Shown here: positions 43,996-50,773 of the stretch, in pieces
How positions within the stretch are numbered: position 1 is the first letter of the stretch
How the letters are laid out: each line of letters begins with the position of its first letter
Assembly: GCA_963835135.1 (NCBI GenBank)
Contig: CAWIEF010000002.1
Location: forward strand, 124,001-188,000
DNA length: 64,000 bases
Direction: 5' to 3'
Origin: JAVVHH01 sp963835135
Lineage (GTDB): Bacteria; Pseudomonadota; Alphaproteobacteria; Acetobacterales; Acetobacteraceae
Notes under the pieces: generated by a model
What the model was told of the DNA's origin: nothing
The model's input: only the letters and a program-made list of their open reading frames with translations
Databases searched by the model: none
Made by a program: the position numbers and the translations under genes

Positions 43996-45378
43996 TCAGA
44001 GGGTGACGCCGCGTCCGCTGCGGAGCACGCTCGCCAGGCACGCCAGGGTGCCGAACGCCGCAGCGATACAGAGGGAGGTCGTCGTCCCGCCGCTGGCGAC
44101 TAGCCCGAATACGAGTGCGACCAGGGCCACCCCGCTGGTCTGACCCAACAGCCGGCTCGTCGCCTGCATGCCGCTCGCGCCTCCCGCACGCGACGGCGGC
44201 GCCGAGGAAATCATCGTCTTGTTGTTCGGCGAGTTGAACAGGCCGAAGCCCAACCCGCACAACGACATCCGCCAGCCGATGTCCCAGAGCGCGGGGTGCT
44301 CGGGCAGCACGGCCAGCAAAAGCAAGCCGGCGACCATCAAGCCTTGACCCAGGCCCCCGAGCAGCCCGGGCGAGAAGCGGTCCGCCAGCCGGCCCGCCGC
44401 CGGCGCCACGATCATCACCGTCAGCGGCCACGGCGTCATCAGCAACCCGGTCTCGCCCCGCCCAAAGCCGAGGCCGCGCTCGAGGTAAAACGGCAGCGTG
44501 ACGAACGCCATGCTTTGGGCCGCGAACGAGAACGTCGATGCGGCGACCGACAAGGCGAAGATCGGCCGCCGCATGAGGTCGACCGGAAGCAGCGGATTGG
44601 TGCGCGAGACCTGCCGCTTGACCAGCACGACGCCAGCCGCGAGCCCCCCAACCATCTCGAGCACCGCATAGACGGCACTACCGCCATGGCCGAACGCCTC
44701 GATCCCGCTGATGAACAGCCCGAACGTCACCGCGTTCAGCGCCGCGCTCCCCCAATCGAACCGGTGCGACGCCCGCGGCGTGAACGGCAGGGTCTTGGCG
44801 CCGAGGATCAGGATCAGCGCCCCCAAGGGCACGTTCACCGCGAACAGCCATTGCCAGCCCGCCACCGACAGGATCGCCGCCGCCACGCTCGGCCCGAGCG
44901 CCGATGACGCCGAGCCGACCATGACGTTGACCCCGAACCCGCGCCCCAGCAGGTGCCGCGGGTAGATGAACCGCACCAGCGCGCTGTTGACGCTCATCAG
45001 CCCCGCCGCCCCGAACCCCTGCGCCACTCGCGCGATCGTCAGCTCCGTCAGCGTGTGCGACATCGCGCAGGCCAGCGACGCAACCGTGAACAGCGCCACC
45101 CCGATGCGATAGACCCGGCGATAGCCGACGATCTCGCCCAGCGCGGCCAGCGGCAGCAGCGAGATCGTGACGGCGAGCTGGTAGGCGTTCACCACCCAGA
45201 TCGACTGCGCCGCCGACACGTCGAACTCGGCCGCAAGCGTAGGCAGGGCCAGGTTGGCGATCGAGCCGTCCAGCACGGCCATCATGAGGCCCAGCGCCGT
45301 CGTCACCACCGCCCAGGTCCGGGCCGGCTCGGGCAGCCCGTCCTGCTCGGCGTCGCGCTTGGCGGAAAGCGATGTCAC
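43996..45378 (-). CDS. MFS transporter, DHA2 (14-helix drug/proton antiporter) family
   Basis: 460 residues. Hydrophobic helices throughout. The first loop has the family start WAVVTTALGLMMAVLDGSIANLALPTLAAEF (motif D1-like), followed by RVAQGFGAAGLMSVNSALVR and GFGVNVMVGSASSALGPSVA (motif C-like). It exports an unknown drug or metabolite using the proton gradient. It lies upstream of the broken solute-binding protein gene and is divergent from the ABC-F gene. Confidence 0.9.
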   Translation of the reverse strand: MTSLSAKRDAEQDGLPEPARTWAVVTTALGLMMAVLDGSIANLALPTLAAEFDVSAAQSIWVVNAYQLAVTISLLPLAALGEIVGYRRVYRIGVALFTVASLACAMSHTLTELTIARVAQGFGAAGLMSVNSALVRFIYPRHLLGRGFGVNVMVGSASSALGPSVAAAILSVAGWQWLFAVNVPLGALILILGAKTLPFTPRASHRFDWGSAALNAVTFGLFISGIEAFGHGGSAVYAVLEMVGGLAAGVVLVKRQVSRTNPLLPVDLMRRPIFALSVAASTFSFAAQSMAFVTLPFYLERGLGFGRGETGLLMTPWPLTVMIVAPAAGRLADRFSPGLLGGLGQGLMVAGLLLLAVLPEHPALWDIGWRMSLCGLGFGLFNSPNNKTMISSAPPSRAGGASGMQATSRLLGQTSGVALVALVFGLVASGGTTTSLCIAAAFGTLACLASVLRSGRGVTL

Positions 45379-45704
45379 GCGGTCTCTCCGAAGTTGGAAC
45401 TAGACCGTGTCGTGGATGCAAATCCCATTCCTAGGGCGTCCGGCACACACTGGAGGAAGCCGCGTGGAACTCGCCAACCCCCTTGTCGGCACGGCAGGTG
45501 CCCTCTACTCTCATAACGTTCCCAATCCGAGCCTCAGGAGGGCTGGATGCAAAGCTACAACCAGCGCCACCCGAGAGGCCCTGTTTCCGCCCTGCGATAG
45601 GTTTCTCGCAGGGCAGCGCCGCCGAAGCCAGACTGCTTCCGTTCCGGACTGCCCTCGTTGCATCCGCCATGTTTCCGCATGGCCGGCGTTCGAATGGATT
45701 TCTC
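45379..45704. promoter_or_regulatory. 326-base divergent control region with hairpin before ABC-F gene
   Basis: No convincing gene is seen here; the plus-strand frame is open through it but reads as low-quality sequence. A perfect inverted repeat CCCTGCGA (45590-45597) and TCGCAGGG (45606-45613) with loop TAGGTTTC lies about 90 bases before the ABC-F ATG. It could be a leader attenuator or a protein site. ABC-F resistance genes elsewhere are often controlled by attenuation in such leaders; that is an analogy only. Confidence 0.35.
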
Positions 45705-47186
45705 ATGGCACTCATCGGCTTGCGCGGCCTCGGCATGGTCACGCCCCGCCCGCTCTTTCGCAACCTCACCATCAATCTCGGCCCCGGTGACCGGGTTGGG
45801 CTGGTCGCCGGCAACGGCGCCGGCAAGTCGACCCTGTTGCGCTGCGTCGCCGGTCTGACGGAGCCGGACGAAGGCAGCGTCGTGCTCGCGCGCGGAGCCA
45901 GCCTCGGCTACGTCGAGCAGGACGTGCCCCCCGCATTGCTGGGTTTGACGCTCGCCGAGACCCTCCGCCGGGCCTTGCCGAAAGCCGGCCGCGAGCAGGA
46001 AGCGTGGCGCGTGGGCGCCGTGCTCGACGAGTTCGACACGCCGGAGGAGCTCTACGACCGGCCGCTCGGGTCACTCAGCGGCGGGTGGCAACGGCTCGCG
46101 CTGCTCGCCCGCGTCTGGATCCGGCACCCCGACGCCTTGCTCCTCGACGAGCCGACCAACCATCTCGACGCCGAGAAGATCGCGCTGCTCGAACGCTGGA
46201 TCGGCGGCCCCGCCGCGCGCGTGCCCATGCTGATCGCCAGCCACGACCGCAGTTTTCTCGACACCAGCACCACCGCCACCCTGTTCCTCCGGCCCGGCGT
46301 CAGCACCCTCTACGCCCACCCGTATCGCACCGCCCGAACGCTCCTGGCCGACGATGACGCAGCGCAGGAGCGTAAGCATGCCAAAGATGCGCGAGAGGTC
46401 ACCCGATTGCGCCGCAACGCCGGCGAGTTGCGCAATATCGGGGTCAACAGCGGCAGCGACCTCCTCCAGAAGAAGTCCATGCAGTTGCGCGAGCGGGCCG
46501 AGCGGCTCGAGGCGACGCTGCGCCCGGCGCATACGGAGAAGGCCGGCAGCATCCGCCTGGTCAGCCGCGAGTCCCACGCCAAGGTTCTGGTCGCCCTGCG
46601 GGACGTGGACGTCACGACCCCTGCGGGCGACGTGCTGTTCCGCATCGCCACGTTGGACGTCCGCCAGGGCGACCGCCTCGTGCTGTTGGGTCACAACGGC
46701 GTCGGCAAGTCGCAGCTGGTGCGCCTCCTGCGCCGAGCCACGCGCGAGGCGGTGGCGGGCGTCCGGATCAGCCCGAGCCTCGTCCTCGGCTACGCCGACC
46801 AGGGCATGGCGCACCTACCGGACGAGCAGACCCCACACCGCTTGATCTCCCGTTTCAAGGGCATCGGCGATGGGCAGGCCACTCGCTTGCTGGCCAGTGC
46901 CGGGTTGGCACTGGAGGCCCAGGCGCTGCCGATCGGCCGCTTGTCTCCCGGCCAGAAAGCGCGCCTGGGGCTCCTCGCGCTCCGCCTGACCGCGCCGAAT
47001 TTCTATCTGCTCGACGAGCCGACCAACCACGTCGACATCCCCGGCCAAGAGCAGCTCGAGGCGGAATTGCTGGCGCAAGAAGCCACCTGCGTCTTGGTCT
47101 CGCACGACCGCAGCTTCGTCCAAGCGGTCGGGACGCGCTTCCTCGAGATCGCCCGAGGACGCATCAGCGAATTAGCCGTCCAATAG
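45705..47186 (+). CDS. ABC-F family ATPase (translation-associated)
   Basis: 493 residues from MALIGLRGLGMVTPRPLFRN. Tandem ABC domains without membrane segments. Domain 1 has Walker A GNGAGKST near 36, signature LSGGWQRLALLARVW and LLLDEPTNHLD. Domain 2 has Walker A GHNGVGKSQLVR near 330, signature LSPGQKARLGLLAL and DEPTNHVD. Between them a long linker includes ERKHAKDAREVTRLRRNAGE. ABC-F proteins act on ribosomes as translation factors or antibiotic-resistance factors; which one is not visible here. Confidence 0.9.
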   Translation: MALIGLRGLGMVTPRPLFRNLTINLGPGDRVGLVAGNGAGKSTLLRCVAGLTEPDEGSVVLARGASLGYVEQDVPPALLGLTLAETLRRALPKAGREQEAWRVGAVLDEFDTPEELYDRPLGSLSGGWQRLALLARVWIRHPDALLLDEPTNHLDAEKIALLERWIGGPAARVPMLIASHDRSFLDTSTTATLFLRPGVSTLYAHPYRTARTLLADDDAAQERKHAKDAREVTRLRRNAGELRNIGVNSGSDLLQKKSMQLRERAERLEATLRPAHTEKAGSIRLVSRESHAKVLVALRDVDVTTPAGDVLFRIATLDVRQGDRLVLLGHNGVGKSQLVRLLRRATREAVAGVRISPSLVLGYADQGMAHLPDEQTPHRLISRFKGIGDGQATRLLASAGLALEAQALPIGRLSPGQKARLGLLALRLTAPNFYLLDEPTNHVDIPGQEQLEAELLAQEATCVLVSHDRSFVQAVGTRFLEIARGRISELAVQ

Positions 47187-47225
47187 CCGTATCGGTCGGG
47201 GTTGACGGTAGGGCACCCAGGTTGT

Positions 47226-47323
47226 CCGTCATCGCGAGGCGCGCAGCGCTGCGGCCATCCATCGGCAAGAGCAGTCCGTGCCGATGGATCGCCGCGCCGA
47301 CAAGGGGCGGCTCGCGATGACGG
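47226..47323. repeat. REP/MITE-like palindromic element
   Basis: Outer arms of 13 bases are perfect: CCGTCATCGCGAG at 47226-47238 and CTCGCGATGACGG at 47311-47323. Inner 11-base arms ATCCATCGGCA (47257-47267) and TGCCGATGGAT (47279-47289) are also inverted. It lies in the 143-base convergent gap between the ABC-F and soxA genes. Form and terminal CGTCATCGCGAG match the extragenic palindromes common in alphaproteobacteria. It may also act as a bidirectional terminator. Confidence 0.7.
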
Positions 47324-47329
47324 AACCAG

Positions 47330-48073
47330 CTAGGGCCGCACCGCCGGCGTCTCCACGGGCAGGCCGTTGGCGCGCGACCCCAAATAGAACTCGAGATCGG
47401 CCAGGTCGGGCGAGTCCGCCGCGAACGGCTCCGCACGCACCCCGGTCAGGCAGTTGCGGAGCCGTCGATACAGCGAGCCGAGCGACTGCCACTCCAGCCG
47501 ATACAGCGGATAGCCGTTCGGCTGACCCTGCGGGATCAGCGCCCCGGCCAGGCGTTGCCCAGCCAGGCCATCGTGGCACTGGGCGCAGGACAGGTTGAGC
47601 TGGCCCATGCGCGTGGTGAAGATGTCCCGCCCGTGCGCGGCGAACGGCGCCGCCGGCCCGGACGTGTCGACCGCCACCGTCATCCCGCGCGATTGCTCAC
47701 CCACGAACGCGCTGATCGCCAACAAATCGTCACTGTCCAGCGCCCACGCGGCTTCACCTTGCCGGGTCGTGCGGCAATGATTGATGCGCTGCTCGAGCGT
47801 CACAGGGCGCCCCACCGCCGCGTCGAAGGACGGATACCGGGTGGACACGCCGCGCATGGCAACCGCTGCTCCGTGGCAACTGGCGCAGCTTCGGCCCGTC
47901 GCCACGCTCGCCTCCTGCCAAAGCCCCCCGCCCTGCTGCACCCACAGGAAGCCCGGATTCGCGGCGTCGTCGTCCTGCATGGCGCGGATCGACGGGCTCG
48001 CATCCTGATAGCCCGAGCGAGAAGCGGCTGCCGTCAGGACCAGCGCGGCGAGCAGCAGGCAGGACCGGATCAT
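47330..48073 (-). CDS. soxA: Sox diheme cytochrome c SoxA
   Basis: 247 residues, start MIRSCLLLAALVLTAAASRS overlapping the soxZ stop (ATGA). Two haem sites are visible: CASCH near residue 47 and CAQCH near 155. Two ligand-type Cys are present, in NHCRTTRQGEAA and near the end RNCLTGVRAEPF, the second matching the active-site cysteine of SoxA. With SoxX it forms the SoxAX complex that attaches a sulfur compound to the SoxY Cys. It is the last gene of the eight-gene operon. The diheme type is inferred from the two CxxCH motifs. Confidence 0.9.
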   Translation of the reverse strand: MIRSCLLLAALVLTAAASRSGYQDASPSIRAMQDDDAANPGFLWVQQGGGLWQEASVATGRSCASCHGAAVAMRGVSTRYPSFDAAVGRPVTLEQRINHCRTTRQGEAAWALDSDDLLAISAFVGEQSRGMTVAVDTSGPAAPFAAHGRDIFTTRMGQLNLSCAQCHDGLAGQRLAGALIPQGQPNGYPLYRLEWQSLGSLYRRLRNCLTGVRAEPFAADSPDLADLEFYLGSRANGLPVETPAVRP

Positions 48074-48390
48074 ACCACCTCGATCGCCGCGAGTTGGGTT
48101 TGCACCGTGCCGTCGTCGTCCACCCAGCTCATGGTCAGCGTGCCGCTCGCCTCGGCCACCACGGAAAACGCGAGGAACGGGTTTGCCGAGATCGCCGGGA
48201 ACAGGTCGAGGCTGATCACCTCCTCGCCGCCCAGCGAGCACGTGAACCGGTTGATGATCTTGCGCGGGATCACCGCGCCGTCGATCCCGCGCCGCTGACC
48301 GCTCTCCATCGGATGCGAGATCAGCACCTTGACGTCGAACGGCTTGCCCTTCGCCGCCTGCTTCGGAACGTTGACCAGAACGCGCGCCAT
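48070..48390 (-). CDS. soxZ: Sulfur carrier complex subunit SoxZ
   Basis: 106 residues from MARVLVNVPKQAAKGKPFDV. The family core includes VLISHPMESGQRRG, GAVIPRKIINRFTCSLGGEE and SWVDDDGTVQTQLAAIEV. SoxZ forms a heterodimer with SoxY and presents its swinging arm. No signal peptide is visible; it is probably exported as a complex with SoxY. It overlaps soxA by four bases and starts nine bases from the soxY stop. Confidence 0.9.
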   Translation of the reverse strand: MARVLVNVPKQAAKGKPFDVKVLISHPMESGQRRGIDGAVIPRKIINRFTCSLGGEEVISLDLFPAISANPFLAFSVVAEASGTLTMSWVDDDGTVQTQLAAIEVV

Positions 48391-48398
48391 GGGGCCTC

Positions 48399-48833
48399 CT
48401 ATTCGATGCAGGCGGCAAGCGTGACCAGCAGGTCCACGCTGTCGGTCCAGCACCGCCCGTCCGCGCATTTCGCCACCGCGATCACCGTCTGCGACGTCGC
48501 CAGGCGGATATGCGTCTGCAGCCAGGGGCGTCCGGAGCGGGGCCCGAACGTGGCCGTGATCACATGCGGCAGGGGGTTGCGCTCGGCGAACACCGACAGG
48601 CTGACCACCCGGTCGGACTGATCCTCGACCGAAGCGGTCATCGACACCGCGTTGCCGTTCTCCACCAGCTGCGGCAGGTCGAGCTTGACCCGGCCGGGCG
48701 TCAGCGTCCCATCCCCGACCAGCTCACGGATCAGCGCCGCCACCTCCGGGGGCGTCGCGCGCGCCCGGCCCGTGCCCGCCAGCAGGATGCCGGACGCGCC
48801 GATCAGCACGCGGCGGCGGGGCAGGGCGATCAC
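48399..48833 (-). CDS. SoxY-related sulfur carrier with AACIE arm
   Basis: 144 residues. A Tat-like signal (PRRRVLIGASGILLAGTGRA) is followed by a SoxY-type beta fold (VSMTASVEDQSDRVVSLSVF; HVITATFGPRSGRP). The protein ends VTLAACIE. The usual swinging arm GGCGG is replaced, yet the cysteine stays third from the C-terminus. This matches what I recall as the 'SoxY-related AACIE arm' group, a SoxY paralogue family. It is expected to carry sulfur covalently, but partners and chemistry may differ from true SoxY. It lies between soxX and soxZ. Confidence 0.85.
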   Translation of the reverse strand: MIALPRRRVLIGASGILLAGTGRARATPPEVAALIRELVGDGTLTPGRVKLDLPQLVENGNAVSMTASVEDQSDRVVSLSVFAERNPLPHVITATFGPRSGRPWLQTHIRLATSQTVIAVAKCADGRCWTDSVDLLVTLAACIE

Positions 48834-49303
48834 GGCGCCCGCAGCGTTACGAGGAACGCGACGACGTCCTCGATCTGCTCCGCCTCGAGCACCGGCCGCC
48901 CGGCATAGGCCGGCGCGACCCGCGTCAGCCCGGCGGTGGCATAGAAGCGCGGCATGACGGTCTCCGGGTTCACGGCGCTGGCGTCGACCAGCCGCAACCG
49001 GATCTGGCCCTCGCTGAGCCGATCGCCAACACCCTCCAGCGACGGGCCGATCGTTCCCTGGAAGCGCTGCTCGGGAAACGGGCCGGCGTGGCAGAGCAGG
49101 CAGGTGCTGCCATGCAGGTCCAGCACGATGGCACGGCCGCGTGCCGGGTCGCCCTGATGGCCGGTGAGCGGCGCATCGATCCGGTCGCCGTCGATCCGAT
49201 ACGGGATGAGCGCGCCGCCGGTGACCAACGCCGCGGCGGCGAGCAGGTTAACCGCCCGCGTACTAACCGAACGTCTCGGACGTGATCGTCTGGAACCAGG
49301 CAT
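48830..49303 (-). CDS. soxX: Monohaem cytochrome c SoxX
   Basis: 157 residues if started at ATG 49303 (MPGSRRSRPRRSVSTRAVN, then the hydrophobic LLAAAALVTGGAL). This start lies inside the end of fccB, a 41-base overlap, and no closer ordinary start exists before the signal core. The haem site is STCLLCH near 73, and the axial Met is in NPETVMPRFYA near 120. It pairs with SoxA. Its stop overlaps the soxY start (ATGA). The start is less certain than the protein identity. Confidence 0.85.
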   Translation of the reverse strand: MPGSRRSRPRRSVSTRAVNLLAAAALVTGGALIPYRIDGDRIDAPLTGHQGDPARGRAIVLDLHGSTCLLCHAGPFPEQRFQGTIGPSLEGVGDRLSEGQIRLRLVDASAVNPETVMPRFYATAGLTRVAPAYAGRPVLEAEQIEDVVAFLVTLRAP

Positions 49304-50507
49304 CCGCGTAGTTGGCCTCCCGGGCCCGGAATTCGGGCGGGGCATTGATCGGGCTCAGCCCGGCGGCGCCGAGGCTGTCGGTCAGCACGCCGTCCTTCGG
49401 TCGATACACGCCGGCCACGGAGATGGCCGTGTTCGGCGCCAGCATGCTGTAGCAGGTGTTCATCAGCAGCGGCTCCTCCGCCTTCGCCTCGGCCAGCAGC
49501 GCCACGACCGCCGCCGCGCAGACCTTGGCTTGCGCGTTGGCGGCGAAGGCGGATTTCGGCATCGCCCCGGCAATGGCCGCGTCGCCGATGACATGGATCC
49601 CGGGAACGAGGCGCGACTCGAACGTGACGGCATCGATCGGGCACCAGCCGGTACGGTCCGCAACACCCGCCGCCGCCGCGATCTTGCCCGCACGCTGCGG
49701 CGGGATGACGTTGGCGACATCGGCCGCGTGATCGCCGAAATCGGTCTTGAAGCTGCGGGTGGTCGGGTCGACGCTGGTCACGGTCCCGCCATCCGACTGG
49801 GACACGCGTTCGACCAGCCCCGGATACAGGGACGCCCACCCGGCCTCGAAGAGCGGCTGCTTCGAGAACGCGTCCTTGGCGTCCAGGATGATAAGCTTCG
49901 ACCGCGGCTTTTTTGTCTTGAGGTAATGCGCGATCAGGCTCGCCCGCTCGTATGGCCCGGGCGGGCAGCGATACGGGTTGGCCGGCGACGAGATCACGAC
50001 CGTGCCGCCGTCGGGCATCGCCTCCAATTGGCGCCGCAGCAACTCGGTCTGCGCCCCCGCCTTCCACGCATGCGGCATGATTTCGGCCGCATCCGGGCTG
50101 TATCCCGGCAGCTTGTCGTAGGCGATGTCGACCCCGGGCGACAGGATCAGCCGGTCGTACGGCAGCGCCGTCCCATCCGCCAGCGTAACCCGGCGCAGGG
50201 TCGCGTCCACTCCGGTCGCCACGCCCCGCACCAGCGTGACGCCATCCGCCGGCTTGAAGCGGAAACGCTGGGCGGACAGATCCCGCAGCCCGGCGATCAC
50301 CTCGTTGCTGTAAGGGCAGGCGACGTATTCCTGCTCGGCCTCCACCAGCGTCACGTCGATGCCGGGTCCGTAGCGGCGCACGAACCGCGCGGCCGTCGCG
50401 CCGCCGAAGCCGCCGCCCACCACGACCACGCGCGCCGTCGCCGCTTGCGCCCGCGCCACGAACGGCATCGCCAGGCTCGCGCCGATGACATGCCGCCGCA
50501 GGATCAT
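49263..50507 (-). CDS. fccB: Flavocytochrome c sulfide dehydrogenase flavoprotein subunit
   Basis: 414 residues from MILRRHVIGASLAMPFVARA with a Tat-like signal; an upstream frame extension overlaps the cytochrome gene and is rejected. FAD site RVVVVGGGFGGATAARFVRR near 26; Cys-rich motifs YVACPYSNEV (covalent FAD Cys type) and PYRCPPGPYERASL (redox disulfide type); IHVIGDAAIAGAMPKSAF. It oxidises sulfide or polysulfide, passing electrons to the cytochrome partner. Overlaps fccA by ATGA upstream and soxX downstream. Confidence 0.9.
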   Translation of the reverse strand: MILRRHVIGASLAMPFVARAQAATARVVVVGGGFGGATAARFVRRYGPGIDVTLVEAEQEYVACPYSNEVIAGLRDLSAQRFRFKPADGVTLVRGVATGVDATLRRVTLADGTALPYDRLILSPGVDIAYDKLPGYSPDAAEIMPHAWKAGAQTELLRRQLEAMPDGGTVVISSPANPYRCPPGPYERASLIAHYLKTKKPRSKLIILDAKDAFSKQPLFEAGWASLYPGLVERVSQSDGGTVTSVDPTTRSFKTDFGDHAADVANVIPPQRAGKIAAAAGVADRTGWCPIDAVTFESRLVPGIHVIGDAAIAGAMPKSAFAANAQAKVCAAAVVALLAEAKAEEPLLMNTCYSMLAPNTAISVAGVYRPKDGVLTDSLGAAGLSPINAPPEFRAREANYADAWFQTITSETFG

Positions 50508-50770
50508 CCGCGCTGCTCCGAGACCCAGGCCGCGATCGTCGTGATTTCCGCGGGCGTCAGCGGCTTCATCAGCCGCCCCATCAGCGTCGACGGACGCTCG
50601 CCGCTGCGAAACGCCAGCATCGATCCCGATAGCGCATCGGCGCTCTGCCCGTTGATGGGCAGCGCCGCCGGGCCGTGGCACCCGGAACAGCTCGCCGCCC
50701 CAGGGGGTGGTGCAGGCGGCGGCGCCGCCGCTCCCAGCATGATCGTTGCCGCGAGCAGAAGCGGGCGCAT
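50504..50770 (-). CDS. fccA: FccA-like monohaem cytochrome c (partner of FccB)
   Basis: 88 residues with signal peptide MRPLLLAATIMLGAAAPPPA and a single haem site CSGCH at about 28-32. It is followed by the segment MLAFRSGERPSTLMGRLMKP (Met axial ligand type) and a C-terminal ITTIAAWVSEQRG helix. The composition matches the cytochrome subunit of flavocytochrome c sulfide dehydrogenase. It overlaps fccB by four bases and lies three bases from the upstream molybdopterin-subunit gene, so the cytochrome could also serve that enzyme. Confidence 0.85.
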   Translation of the reverse strand: MRPLLLAATIMLGAAAPPPAPPPGAASCSGCHGPAALPINGQSADALSGSMLAFRSGERPSTLMGRLMKPLTPAEITTIAAWVSEQRG

Positions 50771-50773
50771 CGG

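Noticed and set aside
45431..45704. Small minus-strand or N-terminally extended plus-strand protein before the ABC-F gene
   Set aside because: No conserved residues or ribosome-binding site; it looks like leader DNA with a hairpin. A faint NPLVGT string in one frame was judged coincidental.
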